Part shown: piece by piece, positions 1-14,200 of the stretch
How positions within the stretch are numbered: position 1 is the first letter of the stretch
Layout of the letters: each line of letters starts with the position of its first letter
Assembly: GCF_000003605.2 (NCBI RefSeq)
Contig: NW_003107110.1
Span: forward strand, 6,615-70,614
Direction of reading: 5' to 3'
Length of the DNA stretch: 64,000 nt
From: Saccoglossus kowalevskii
Taxonomy: Eukaryota > Hemichordata > Enteropneusta > Harrimaniidae
Notes under the pieces: generated by a model
Seen by the model: only the letters and a program-made list of their open reading frames with translations
What the model was told of the DNA's origin: nothing
The model's database searches: none
Position numbers and translations under genes: made by a program

Positions 1-460
1 AGCTGATATGAAGCGACATTTTGGTGTATTATGCTAGGGCAAATTTTATTTTACAAAAATTTATAAAAAGTTCAGAGTACGTTAAGTGTTTGTTATTTAG
101 AACGTATTTATACAGGATATACTGTTTGAATGTTTGGTGTGATTATCGTACACAAATTGTGAATACTGTGCTTATAATAACGCTATAAGGTTGGTCTTTA
201 GCCTTAAACGGGCTAGCAGCGCCAGTGGTAATTGCGTGAATAGGAATATTTTGAACTTTGAATCTCTTCAGCGCAAGGCATTATATAACTTCAGTCAGCG
301 CCTACTTACTTGTACTTACTACGTACTTGTGTCAAGTCTGACAGTTTTTTCTTATCCAAATTTTGGACTAATCTTAGACGTTGTATTTATCAGTGTTGGT
401 GTTTGTTATGTATTTAATATGGGACTTTTTTGGCCTGAAATAAAGGATTAATAATAATAC
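1..460. other. No recognisable feature
   Basis: An 86-codon open frame (191-451) has no recognisable domain and does not begin with ATG. Nothing else seen. Confidence 0.5.
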
Positions 461-1130
461 TTGTTAGGATACATGTCCCTGACCGTCCATGAGTTCCTGA
501 GTCTGTCCGTCCGTCCGTCCGTCTGTCTGTGCGCCAGTCTGTCTGTCCAGAGTCATATCACAGAATCCTGTGGACCGATCCCGTTCATTCTTTGCATGTG
601 CCTAGTACCTTATGTGCGACATGTGCACATGCAGTGGTTTAGCGATTCGATTCAAAATGGCCGACTGGCAGCCATCTTGTTTTTTTTTTTAAATGTTATA
701 TTTTGGACATGCTTTGTCAGTTGTCATTCAAATTTGGTACATAGATTATACATGTTAGGATACATGTCCATGATGATTTATTTCGCAATTGGATCAAAGA
801 TGGTCGACTGGCAGGCATCTTGTTTTTTTTTATATGCGGTATCTTGGACGTGCTCTGTCAGTTTTCATTCAAATTTGGCACATACATGTACTTTATACAT
901 GTTAGGATGCATGTCCATGACAATTTGTTTCAAAATCTGGTCAAGGATGGCCGATTGACAGCCATCTGACTTTTTGGCCTTACTACTATATTTCCACAAT
1001 TTATGTACCATTTTCATTCGTATTTGGCACATACATCATACATATCAGTGTGTTTCATAATCAGATCAAAAATGGCCAAATAGCGGCTGTTTTTATTTTT
1101 GGTCATATTACTACTACACGGAACACATGT
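461..1130 (+). repeat. Dispersed repeat R1, about 135-bp units
   Basis: Successive units share TTAGGATACATGTCC, GGCCGACTGGCAGCCATCTT and ATTTTGGACATGCTTTGTCA. The first unit carries a GTCCGTCC-rich insert. Reverse or partial copies occur at 23590-23985, 28670-29080, 46500-46990 and 47510-47830. The long reading frame across this block is a by-product of the repeat. Class unknown. Confidence 0.85.
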
Positions 1131-2169
1131 TTTGATGTAAATAAACAATCTGTTCTATATGTCACTTGGAACTCAAGTTTCAAGGACACGCTCGCGACAA
1201 CCCCTCTGCTTTAATATGACAAGCACAAAGAGAACTTTCAAAAATTTAACGGGGACTGTGTCATTTTCAATGACTTGTTTATATCCACTATGAACAAAGT
1301 GTACAAAACATGCTTGACTTTTTGAAGTATTCTAATAAATTCATCAGGAAATTTGGAATTTTCTCCAAGAATTCAAATTCCGTATTGTTGTTCTTCTAAA
1401 TATATGACATTAGATCTGTATTGTCGGGTTCAACATGTCACTGAGTAATATGTGTAGAAATAAGATAATAACTGAATTTGGTTATCAGGGAGGGGAGTCC
1501 TTGTATCCATCTAAACACTGCCAAGGTTTTCATAAGTAAAATTTACACTTATTATTTTAACTCCTGTGTCCGGAACACACAATGGGATTTTTTTGATCAG
1601 TGCATCTGTGTGCATGTATGTACATGTGCGTGTCTTTTTCACTGATATTACAAGAACCAATTATCAGACTTCAATGATGCTCTGGGATAACTCTCAGACC
1701 TGATTAGTTTTTTGGTTGAAAACCATGCATATTAATTAGCCAATATTAAGCCTTCTTATTTTTTCTAAACAGATTTCAATGAAATTTAATACATAAATGA
1801 TCTGGGATAATTCATAAATCTGATTAGCTCCTAATGGCAATCTGCGCATAATAATTACCCAATTTTTAGCTTTTCCAGATATCTCAACCACTCATCAAAT
1901 TTCAATGAAATTTGGTTCATGGGTGCTTTTGGATAATCCACAGATTAGATCTATCTTATATAAATGCTTCTCAAGCATTGTTGCAGATAATTGTGTCGTC
2001 AAACAAGATGCATGAAATATCAAGTCACCATATATGGTCATCATATATGATTTGATTGATTATTTTAGTTTATCAAAAGCACATCTGCTCAAATGTAAAT
2101 GACAAAGACAAGTCTGTGGTTCAATGTACTTCAATGATTTTCCATGCAATAATGCAATTATTACACACT
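1131..2169. other. Non-coding, with degenerate ~115-bp tandem units
   Basis: From about 1640 to 1955 three degenerate units share CTGGGATAA, CTGATTAG and TTTCAATGAAATTT. No gene recognised in the rest of the interval. Confidence 0.6.
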
Positions 2170-2226
2170 CCCACTGTACTGTCTTCGTGCATACTTTGAG
2201 GTATCCTCGTAATAACCTCATATTAT
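2170..2226 (-). repeat. Solo end of palindromic element family
   Basis: Contains CTTCGTGCATACTTTGAGGT and CTCGTAATAACCTCAT, the terminal sequence of the large palindrome at 27461-28303. No body is attached. Confidence 0.75.
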
Positions 2227-3110
2227 TGCTTTATTATGTGTTTCTAATATAGTAAATACAATATTTATTATTTGTAATTCATGCTTCCTGTACCCTTAGG
2301 ACATGGGAGTTCTTTCCAAGCGTTCTTTGAATATAGAATTGTTTTAAATCATGTGAAAAAAAATATATTTTATAAAAAAAAACACGATGTTACGTTAAAG
2401 CGTGGTGGTCGTCGCGCAGCGTATGTTCGAATTTCATGTAAACAATGTATTTTTCATGCGTTGTATACGTCGCTATGAGTCCAAAAAATATTGTTTTTAC
2501 ATTCACATAGCTAAATCTTCAGAATGTGTAAATTAAATTTAGCTTTGATATTTTCAAAAAAATAGTGAGATATATCTATGGATTCTAGTATGTCCAACAA
2601 ATTTAATACAAGCTTAACACAAAATTATGCCAACAAAGGTGACTGAGTGGGACCCCCCCCCCCCAAGAAAACCCTCATAACATTAAATTTCTGTACTACT
2701 ATAAAACATGTCTTTTTAGCGAGCATGTTTTTTTAGCGAGGGAACTGATTCACTAATTCAAGATGTCGCTAATGACTAAATTATAAATTCAAAATGGCCA
2801 AGGCTTGGGGATTTGTATACAGTAATCCGGAACATAAAAATCTGGGGTGCTTCTTAATTACTAGTATCCTTGACAGTTTTTCTTTGTTTTTATGAAGGTG
2901 ATAACTGTGCATTTGTTTTGGCGGCGAAGGACAAGTATTGTGAAAACAGGTAATCAAGAGAGATTCGTTAAATCAACATTTTGCCATTATCATTTTACCA
3001 AAATTGCATATCACTTTTTTCAACATGTTTTACAGTATATTCAAACCTGCATTTAACAGTACTTGCCACATTTATCTCTTGCTGTTGTGTAACCTTTACA
3101 ATGTGCCTTC
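2227..3110. other. Non-coding, no gene seen
   Basis: AT-rich sequence with a long C run at about 2652-2664 and a short direct repeat of TTTTTAGCGAG near 2715-2740. No recognisable gene. Confidence 0.5.
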
Positions 3111-3590
3111 CACAAGAGCAACATAGAGGGCACTGTTGTACGTCGTAATCTTGTTGAATCAAAGGTGCTTTCGAACACATTGTGTATCATAAATTAAGAG
3201 GGCGCTGTTCCATAATACGAGTACATTTAGTTTATGGTGCTTTAGAAAGGTCATATTATAGACATAGAAAGCGCTGTTCCATAAATCGAGAGGGTTCAGT
3301 TATATAATATATTGAACTCTTCCAACTTAGCGCCCTGGTTACTTAGCTTCAAAAATCAGGTGTTTTAGGGGGTGGGTGTCAGTTACATTAGAGGGCGCTG
3401 TTCCATTGTTGAGGGTGCTATAGTGGTTAGTTTTATATAGGCCTAGAGCATTCAGATATATAATATTGAACACAAGAGGGCGCTGTTACATAATGCATCA
3501 TAGTTAAGGGTGTTTTAGAGAGGTCAGTTTCATAACAAATCTGGAAGGTGCAGTTCCATAATACTGTAAGTGATAGCAATGTTAAAGGAA
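3111..3590. repeat. Irregular repeats with GAGGGCGCTGTTCCAT core
   Basis: The core GAGGGCGCTGTTCCAT or close variants recur near 3117, 3199, 3266, 3391 and 3476, with related sequence between (GGTGCTTTAGAAAGGTCA). The same core occurs singly elsewhere in the window. Confidence 0.75.
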
Positions 3591-3605
3591 ATTGAATGCG
3601 AACTC

Positions 3606-4143
3606 TTAAGGTAGAAGCCTACTCATAAATTTAAAAACCCAGAATTTATTCATTTTGCAATAAATTGTACTCTAAGGCAATACAAGAATATTGATCTAAA
3701 AAAAGTTGGGGGTCACCAGCCTTTTTTTCGAGAAATTAATGGTTGTATTTTAGTGGAAAGTTGTCATTTTGACACTATTATAACACTTTTACCATAGGTT
3801 CCTATGGCAGAGATATTATGCAATATCTGAAAATCTAGCGTGGCGACATAGACTAAAAAAATCATATATTGTTAATTATGGAGTACTTTTTGTTGTGAAT
3901 TATTTAAAAAATCTGCGTTTTAAAAAGTGTAAAAAATGCAATTTTCTTTAACATTGTGTTCTATGAAATTGTTCTAAAAATAGTTTTCAAGAAATATTAG
4001 GACACGTTTCTCAAAAAGTTAAACTGTAACACACAAAATAATGCTATTTCATTGTACCATGATTGTACATAATAAACTAATGAACATTGTCATGCGATTT
4101 ATGACTAATTTTGTCAAAAATTATGACTAGGCTTCTACCTTAA
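3606..4143. mobile_element. TTAA-flanked MITE, family P3 (538 bp)
   Basis: Ends TTAAGGTAGAAGCCTA and TAGGCTTCTACCTTAA are inverted and flanked by TTAA. No coding capacity. TTAA targeting suggests a piggyBac-type non-autonomous DNA transposon. Confidence 0.75.
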
Positions 4144-4621
4144 GATAGCAAAATGTATTGGTTTTGAAATTGATGCAAGTTTTTACAAAAATGCTGTTTA
4201 ATGGATCAAGTTCCTCGACACACCCAATCAAACTGATGTTGAATATAGCTTTTCCTAACATGACCACGGATAGTTAGCTTCAGTGGAACCATACAAATCA
4301 GACATTGACAATGACACTCTCAAACCAAAGTCTTAATAGACAACATCTGATTAGTGTTATAATGACGTAAAAAAAGTACAAAATCCCATTTTATTTGTTC
4401 GGTTACACACTTAGTAGTTCAAGCTTGTACAGAAAGTTTTAATCGAATGGTTAGTACCGGTAGTGAACATAAAACAGACAAATTTCTTGTTCAACTAATG
4501 CCTACTTTTCATGCAACAATAAGTAATACATTATAATTCAAAAACAAATAGGCGCGAATTTAAAGAGGCTGATCTGATGAATAACAATTTGGAGTTCTCA
4601 CTTACACCAAAAGAATTCTTT

Positions 4622-4627
4622 TTTATT
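4622..4627 (-). promoter_or_regulatory. Candidate polyadenylation signal for ACSL
   Basis: AATAAA on the minus strand about 450 nt after the ACSL stop. A second AATAAA lies near 4390-4395. The region is AT-rich, so chance matches are likely, and the actual cleavage site cannot be read from sequence. Confidence 0.35.
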
Positions 4628-5074
4628 TAAAGCTCCATTCATTCCATGCATACTCACCAAATTTTTAAATTCATTCTTTCGTCAATTTAATTATAATCAT
4701 AATTTTACATTAAGTTTTAATTTCATGTCAACCCATGAAACCTTCAAAACTAAAATATTATATTTAATTGTAGCAATCTCTTTTCAAATGCATAAAAAAA
4801 AATAACCTTTTTCCAAATTCCCCCACCCTAGATTTCAGTATCAAAAATATTTGCACAAATGCAATTCAATGTGTTAATATCAGATAACACGAATATCTGT
4901 ACTTTAAATACAAGAGTGTTCGACATTTTTACTCAGTCAGATGATCGCTACTGAATCAAAAACACAGTGTTGAAGATACCGAGAATTCAGGCACAGTACA
5001 GACACTGATATGGTAAGTATTTGACATTTCTTTGCAACTACACGTACACTACTGTAGACACGATATTTTCCTAG

Positions 5075-5212
5075 TTACATCAATTCACTGTACATTCGTT
5101 GGATCTCCTCAGAGAAGTGAGCCCTGCAGAGCGCCCGCTTGACTTTAAAAGTGGGTGTTAACAGTCCATTTTCTATACTCAGCAATGCACTATGCACATA
5201 GATTGATTTAAC
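5075..5212 (-). CDS. ACSL: ACSL exon 22 (C terminus, stop)
   Basis: 45 codons plus [23 protein letters not shown], then [20 protein letters not shown] and YSELM. Contains the LTPT-K-KR motif that carries the family's conserved C-terminal lysine. Ends like the mammalian proteins without a targeting tail. Acceptor TTTATAG. Confidence 0.96.
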   Translation of the reverse strand, partial: VKSIYVHSALLSIENGLLTPTFKVKRALCRAHFSEEIQRMYSELM

Positions 5213-8200
5213 CTATAAAGCAAAATGGAGACATTTCTGAGTCAGTATCATTGTGTGTACACTGTGCTACTGCTACTATGGTTTTCATAGAGTTTTTTAA
5301 AACCATGTGATTTGCACAATGTAACTCAAGATGTAGTAATTCAGCAAAAAGATTATTCTCAATTATATTTTAGCCTTTCAGCAACATTAACCTTTTCATC
5401 ACCAGACTTTCTCATCCAAATTTAGTCTGCACTTTTTTTTTTTTATTCAATATTTCAAGTAAAAACCCGAATATTAGAGCCAACAGAAAAAATTTGAATC
5501 AATTTTCAGTTTTTACTCAAAAATTTTTGCTATTTTTGTCCCAATTTTCTGAAGGAACTTGCAGACTATAGACAAGACTATTTTGTGATAAAAAGCGAGA
5601 AATGGTGGTGAAAAGGTTGAACAGCAAATAGCTATTTCAAAATGTTTTAATAAACAACCAAAAGCTATCCTAAGTTTATGAATGATTAACCAAGGATTCA
5701 TTTTTCATTTTCAAAAAATTACAATGAAGATCTGTAGCTGAAGGGAAATTATGTTAATTTTATTCAAATTTGATGAAGAATTTACAACAATTTACATAAA
5801 ATTGTGCAAAATGTAGCAAAATTATGGCATTCAAATGGAAGATAGATTACTGGGAATAATAGATTTATGAACGGTAGTCATGGTTACACCACTGCAGGAC
5901 TATTTTAGTATATTATTATCTGATAATTCAATGCTGCTGCTGTGGCTTGAAGTGGTAAAGATTGGTATTTAAACCTCCTATGAAATCAATACAATCTGCT
6001 ACATTTAATTCATTCAAGAAACACAAAATTAATTCTCTGCTTACTGCGTGCCATCAAATACATTCTGTAATTTCATTTTTGCCTATCCTGCCTCTAGGGG
6101 GCGCTGTGACTCACCTGTTCAAAAGAATATAGTCCAGAGCTTTTACCAATTTTGGTGATGTCCTCTAATATGGCATTTTTGATTTCCTTAAAAAGAAAAA
6201 AAAAGAAAAAGATTGAGTTTTTAGATGTGTGTTTAATGTTAGTCCTGAATATAAAAAACACTATATTTTGGATTTATTTGATCAACAATGTCATACTGTA
6301 AAATACTTTATTTTCACTCATTTCACTGAAGGGATGCTTCAATGAAAAAAAAATTGTTTTCCTTTATTACATTTAACTCAAGAAAAATCAGAGAAAATAA
6401 ATAAATAAAACACCCAGAAAATTAATTCCAGCTAAAATAAAGTATTTGATAGTACCACCTTATTGGCAAAACAGTGTTTTGTTTAGGATAAAGCTTGTTT
6501 TTGTTCCATATGATATAAGTCGACATTGAATGCCACTGTTGTCAGTCCTAAATTGGATTGCAGTGTTGACATTACATATAGTGTATTTTACCACAGAAAC
6601 CAACATGACTTAGCTATATCAATGGCAACTATTATCTGTTGCTGATGATTTTCCTAATCCATGGTGGCTTTCAGCGGATGATATAATAAATCACTACTAG
6701 TCAGGCCAGTTCAAACAGACGCACCGGTACACCACAGCAACAAAAGATGAAAACTTTACACAAGGTACAGAAATATTGAAAATAATGATCTATGACAACC
6801 ATTTATTTATGGTTGTCATTATGTGTAGGTCACATGCCACTAATCAACCAATGGCTGCTTGTAGCTCGTCAATTTAAATGCCTAGCAACAACCAATGAAA
6901 TTTTTTAAATATTTTTTTTCTCAGGTGCTCCCTGTTTGAGGGCGTGATCACCTGGGTCAAAGGCGAGACCAGCATGTGGTCTTTTGTTTACTACTTAGCG
7001 ACTGTGTACCTGTGAGTTTATTCTCTGTGTATTTGAATGTTCTAATCTTGGTGTTTTTCCAGTGATTTCTCTAGGTGCAATCCAAATACAGTAGGGTGTG
7101 TCATGTTTACCTGAGATTTGCAAGAGTTTGAGCTGGCCAACATGTTAGTTTTTTTCAAGTTGTTGATTACTGGTATGTTGATTTCCCATTTTTGGGCCAT
7201 GTTTTCAACTTTCTTCATCATTTTCATATAGCAATCTTGTCATATGTTAACATTGTCGACTATGGAAATTCAATTAGTGGTATGAGCCCTGAAGTGAACA
7301 ACATATATCAAAGTTCCAGAAAAAAAAATGGTTGTAATACTCATGAAAAGCTCAACACTTTAATTATTGAGATTTTATTCAAGCTTGCAGCAATATAACA
7401 GTTAGGTGGAGATTTGTAAATGCACTGAGCTACATGGCCCTCGATTTCATCACCTTTGACCTTTGTCCATCAGGGAGTTGTTCCTTTATTTTGCACGTTG
7501 CGTCACCTCTTTTCATTCATTCATAGTTTGCTACGCTTCGCTGGCTCTATTTCGCTATTACCGGTACTCTATTCATTCTGCGTTAATTAATCAAATCGTT
7601 TTTGTCTCCCGCTTGAGATCAGTTTCTTTCATAATGCCTAGAAGAGGTCACACATTGCACCGTACGTTCGATCAGTAACACGTTCAGCAACATGAACTCC
7701 AGATGAATTAGCAGTGGAACAAAGGAATATTACTGCAAGCATTATTACTCAACCCCACTCAAATGCGGACAGTTCACTGCCCAGAATGTTCAAGTTTCGG
7801 CTCCCGGTGCGGCAGTTGTTACTACGGCTATGTTTGCCCAAGTGCAGTCATCTATTTCTAATTTGACAACAACAACAGACTCAATCTACGGCACCCCAAA
7901 ATACCGCGGTACGTAACCTATCACCCGAAAATCCAGAAACGCATTACCGACATAATCACTCATAATCACGAAACATCGGACAGGCTTCCTTAATAATTAA
8001 TGAGGCAACGCACAGACAACAATGGCACGATAGCAGCCCCATCAACGCAAGTGCTGCCAAGAACTTTTTATCTCATAGCAATGTGTTTGGATCTCGTGGA
8101 GTAGCGTCAGATCAACTACCTCGTATTCTTGTGGATTGCAAAATTTCAACCTGTTTGTGCACCTATTTGAAAACCAAGTGACAGACTATCTGATACCCAT

Positions 8201-11200
8201 CTTTAAAGCGACACTTAAATAAAAATACACATGATATTATGATATACCTTGTTTTTACAAAGTTCTTCAAATGTTCCTGTGATATCTTTAGAGTCAGCCA
8301 ACTTTTGTATTGCATCAGAATCCGGAACTACAATACCAACCACACATGACTGAAAACAAATTGAAATATTACATTAATAAACGCTATAATTTCCCCATTA
8401 TTACACACAATTGCTGTATACTACAATTAAACAACAATGTAATAACTGGTAATGCAGGGCTATTATAAACATAGGGCCAAATGAGTTGATTGCTTAATAT
8501 GTGTACAAAAACTAAAAGTGGTTTGTCTAGTTTTTGAAAATCAAAGATTAAACAGTACCATCACAACAAATAAAAGTCTGATTCAATTATCCTGGTACTG
8601 GAAATATCAGAAAGGTTAATCCTGCTGTGTCAGTTTGCCATTTCAAAACCACAATAGAATATTCAATAGAATATTTTTGTAATGTTATGAGGTTATTACG
8701 AGGATAACCGAAAAGTATGCACGAAGACAGTACAGCGAGAGTATCTTTTCCTTCCAATGATACATCATGGGAATGTCAAAATCCAAAAAGTTTAAAACAG
8801 AATCAGCGAACTTCTTTGTATGGAGTCCGGTCAAACCCTGGTGGCAGCCATGTTTGCTTTTATTATTAGAGGATAAAAATACCCCGTAAAATACCACAAA
8901 ATTATGGCACACTGTAACTTATGGCGTACCAGCGACAGATGTATAATAATACACTTTATTCGCTTATTTCACACGCATGCATTAACTGATGGGAATAGTG
9001 AACAGAAAATTTGTGTTATAGGTCAGTATTTATGTCGCTGCAATCCAAATTAAAGGCACATATACGAAAAAATAAACATGAAACACGAGAAAACTCACAA
9101 CTCAACAAGTGCGTCTCCCTACTGCAAGCAAACGTACTCCCCATTACGAAACATCGCACTGCCCCAAAAACGACAGCATGTAAATATGAAACAGTATGTA
9201 GTGAATTCACTCTTACCATGACGAGTTAGACATGCACAATTTAAATTTCCAAAGTCACAAAAAAATATAATTCTGCACTCAAATAAAGCCTAGTATAATC
9301 ATAGTCGAAACGACCTACCGAGTTACGAACTTTCTCACAGACAAATACGATCACAATGCAGAGAAGAGCACCTGACTGTAAGCATAACCTCTGGTAATTA
9401 ACACTCGAGTGGATCATAGGAATTCAAACCCTACCTTGAGACTATCACCGTGTACAAACATTTGTGCCACGAAAGGACTTCTCATGTAGATGTTTTCAAC
9501 TTTTTCTGGAGCAACATATTCACCCTGGGACAGTTTAAATATATTCTTTTTTCTATCTATAATCTTAAGCGTCCCATTCTGAAACAAATACATAATAATA
9601 TACTCAGTCACCATGGCAACAAAATATGAATGTAAAACTTAACACAAGCTACAGAAATACCAGTCTTATAAAAATAAGTCACCCTTACAAATTAAATTTT
9701 ATATTACCACATTGTTGTAAATATCGACAAATCAATATTTATTTATAATCGACTATGTGTATAATAAACAACTTAATATATCAAGTTCCAGAAAAACACT
9801 TGAGGGCGCTGTTCATACTTACGGGGAGCCACTCTCCGACATCACCTGTATGTAGCCAACCATCTGAATCAAGTGCTTCTGCTGTCTTTTCTGGGTTTTT
9901 GTAATAACCCGAAAAGATATTCGATCCTTTTGCACAAACCTAAACAGAGAAAAATAACATAAATAAAAACTACAACTTGAAATATATACAGAGTATAGGA
10001 TTAAACTATTACCAGTACATGCCTTTACATTCACAGCTGATAGATGATTTAGAATATGTACATTTCACTGTGTTGTAGTTCAGTGAAGTTTATATACATA
10101 GTTTCTACTTGTATGGACCATTTGCTAGCATTGAAACAAATACACACATCACCACAAACTTCAAAAAATTGGATTTCCTGAGAATCAAACCTCACATAAA
10201 TAACCCCAGAGAAAAGTGATACTGTAAAATACTTTATTTAAACTGGAATTAATTTTCAATAAAAAGTTATTTTGGGTTTTTGTATTGAATTTATTTTCAC
10301 TAATTTCTGATGAGTTGAATGTGAAATATGGAAAGAAACAAATATTCGCTAGATTTTATTTTCATTGAATCATTACTTCAGCGAAAATAGCGAAAATTAA
10401 TTCCAAGTGAAAATAAAGTATTTTACAGTACTACTGATTACATATTTGGACAGTAATATGCAGAACGTATTAAAATGTGAGACTTACTTCGCCTTGTCCA
10501 TTTTTTGCAAAATAATTCATATCGGGCACATCAACTAATTTGACAACGTTACAGGAGACTGGAGGTCCAACATGGCCGACATTAGCATCCCCGGGAATGG
10601 TGAGAGTAATGGCAGAACCAGCTTCTGTTTGACCGTAACCTTCAAATATCTACAAAGTTATACACAATCAGTTGAGGTTACAATGCAGTTGATTCAATTT
10701 ATTTACCTAGTTTGGTTATCAAGATATGGTTTTCCCGAATTTATAATGAGCCATGTGCTTATGCATATTAATGATGTTCCATGATCATATATGACCATCT
10801 CTTATGTTAGGTACATTTTTTGCTTGATAATTTCTTTATTTTTTTACAATTTACGCAAATGCTGTATCATAAAATATGACCAGGATGCAAACAAATTTGT
10901 TTTTACTCGCGAGACAAGACACTTACATAACAGCCGAAACAGCATCTCAGAAACGTCATCACGTCTGCTGATAACGGGGCCGCTCCTGTGATTATAGTCC
11001 TGACACGCCCACCAAGTAAAGCCTGCAGAAAAGTAGAAATTTTTACTTGAAGGAAAATTGAAAAACGATGATGCGACGTGGTTTTATTTATTCATTTTTT
11101 GAATTAACATTATCAATACCACAAAATATGTTCATGCTTCCAATTACATGCAATAAACATTGATTTAGACCCAAAAAACATCCTCTGAAACAGAAAATAA

Positions 11201-14200
11201 ACATTTCTCTATGTGGTGCACTAGTTTGCGAAATTACACCAAAACTATGTATGAAGCAAAGGTTTCAAACCTGACACTCTACAACAAGGACCAAAACCAT
11301 TTTTGTTGATTTTGACTTTTCTTAAATCTTTTACTGGAAATATATTCAAAGTAAAAATGTTGTTCCATTTACCTGTATTTTGCTGAATACCAGCTTGTCC
11401 CAAATACTGTCATTACAAACCACTCCTCTGCAAAAAATAGTCCAAACCAAATATTAGTGTGAAATTCATGTACTTTATCTTAGCGGGAACATCATTTTAC
11501 ATACAAAGAATAAAGGGCCAGGCAACACGATGTAATGTTTTTTGCAAAGTTTTCATGGCAAGATTTTAATTTTTTTTTTTTGCATTATGGTTAATAAAAG
11601 TACGTTTTTATAAAACATTTCAAAACTGAAGTAAACAATTTTTTTTGATTGATCTATACTGTAATGTTAAAATCACCATAACATTGCTAACTGACATCAT
11701 ACGATATGTTGGACAATCACTGTTGTGATCATCGGTAGCTGACTTTTCAGTGTCAAAATACACAAACGTCAAATTTAATTCAGAGAAAAACGACCTCCTG
11801 TGGAATATAGCAGAAATGAAATCTGCTTCTGGTTATAAAGTATTTCACAATAAATTAAATCTGCGTTATGATGAAGTATTTAACATTATGTATTTTTAGC
11901 TTATCAGTGCAATAATAGCGATGCAGTATAAGGGACGACGTCAAAAGATCGATGTCGGATAAAAAACTTAATTCCTTTAGTTTTTTCCCAAACCCCCCCA
12001 CCCCCCGCTGAAACTTAATTGATAAATATTGATCACGGCGTCAGACTACATTCCCCATTAAATAAAAATTTATAATCGGACAGTAGTATGGCATAGCAGT
12101 TGGTTGTAAAAATGAAAGGGAATATACGCTTGCGCAAACTACTTTTCTGGGTTCTGGGCATGCTCTAGGTCTATGCCCTGAAATTGACCTCAATTGACAC
12201 ACATATCGGACCAAACCATTTTCTCTGGATGTTTTTTTTCATTTTCTGTTATTTTTGTCTATGATTGATTTAAAAAAAAAAAAAACTACAAATACTCTAA
12301 GGATTTTTTTACTTCATTAGAAAATAAAATCGTTTTTGTCGGATGGAAACTTTTTGAGGTCAAAACCCCCCACCCCAAACTAAAGGAAATAAGTTTTTTA
12401 TCCGACATCGCTCTTTTGACGTCGTCCCTAAGAAGTTATGTAATTATACTGTACCTCAGTACTTGCCGTCTCTTCATATAAAGTGCGGTTTTGAAAAGTG
12501 TTCTTTTGACAATACCCGATTCATTCACATTTGACATAATCTGAAACAAAAACAGTTATTTTACATTGACTCATTCAATCTGAAACCTTTGAGTGTCAAA
12601 GTGAACTATTGTCATCGTTCATAAAATAAAAATTCATACCCCGGTAATTGTTTTCACAATTTTTCAAAAATTTTGATCAAGATCAGTAACTAATGGGGAA
12701 ATATGTCCATCTGATTCAAATTTAATAAAAAAAATAGTAGAAAAATATGTAAAATATAAAAAATAAGCCAAAATTTGGGCAGGAAAAATTATGGCATTCG
12801 TAGGGTTAATGTACACTGACCGTTCATGCTTGTCCTTATTTATAAACTGTACATTAATGTGTCACAGTCGTAGATCATAACATGTCATGTTCAATATGGG
12901 ACTTGCACTAAGTATGAAGCAATGTAACATACAGATGATTTTCGATAGTGTTCTTGCATATTCGCAAAGTATGTAATACATGCGTTTTATATGTTTCAAT
13001 GCGGCAATAATCTGGCTCATATTTACGTAAACGAAAATTGATTGATAGGCATAAAATAAGAACATTTTCAAATGCTTGCAAAGAGCGAGAATTCATTTCA
13101 CGCGAGACATACTTCATGGCATATCTATATATTTGTTGCTAACTGCCACAGACTAATTAAATATTAATGACCAGACCTACTTTTTGTTTGCCACGAGTGT
13201 GTTCACGTCATTCCCTGGGGGAGCCCCAAACGACTTGGCAGTAGTGACCCGTGAAGATGAAAGGAAGTAGATGTATTGGTTCGTTGCAAGCAAAATTCAT
13301 GTAAAATGTATAAAATTTATTTTAAAATCACACCCACCAGCATTTTATGTTTGAGAAAATTACCTAAACACCTTTTTACCTATCCATTTTGTAGTTTGCT
13401 ATCTTTTTTTCAAAGTCGCTCAGTTGTGACTTCACATAGTAGTTGAACGAAAACTTTGCAGGTGCGTCTCCTACCGCAGGATCTACTTTTCATTATTTTA
13501 ACATTTTGAAAAAATTTAACACTCAATGTAAAAATATTTGATATATTTATTTTAAATAACACACATTTTTTTCAACAGAAGCTTAGGATATAAAAAACAA
13601 ATTAATTTGAATCAAACATGGAATACCAACAATTTTGGTGTAAAATGTCGCATGTGGCAGAGTCTAGTTGCGGCTCTCTGTGGCTCCAGCTCAAAAACTC
13701 TGCAAGGAAAAGTATCCTTATACATGCAACTGTAATTTTGGGTATCAAACAACATTATTGTAACAAACCAATTACCTTATCATACACCCTGTTTAGAAGT
13801 CTTGGAACTGAAGGAAATATTGTCGGTCGTAGAGTCTTCAGATCGTCCATTAATAATTTAACATCTCCCTGAAAAATCCATTTTGGCACCAAGAGGAAAC
13901 AACCATGCCTACAGAACAGAATACAATTTTTTTTTTTAATATTTNNNNNNNNNNNNNNNNNNNNNNNNNNNNNNNNNNNNNNNNNNNNNNNNNNNNNNNN
14001 NNNNNNNNNNNNNNNNNNNNNNNNNNNNNNNNNNNNNNNNNNNNNNNNNNNNNNNNNNNNNNNNNNNNNNNNNNNNNNNNNNNNNNNNNNNNNNNNNNNN
14101 NNNNNNNNNNNNNNNNNNNNNNNNNNNNNNNNNNNNNNNNNNNNNNNNNNNNNNNNNNNNNNNNNNNNNNNNNNNNNNNNNNNNNNNNNNNNNNNNNNNN

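Noticed and set aside
461-958. 165-codon open frame
   Set aside because: Lies within a dispersed repeat with internal ~135-bp units; no domain. Kept only as a repeat and a finding about shared frame.
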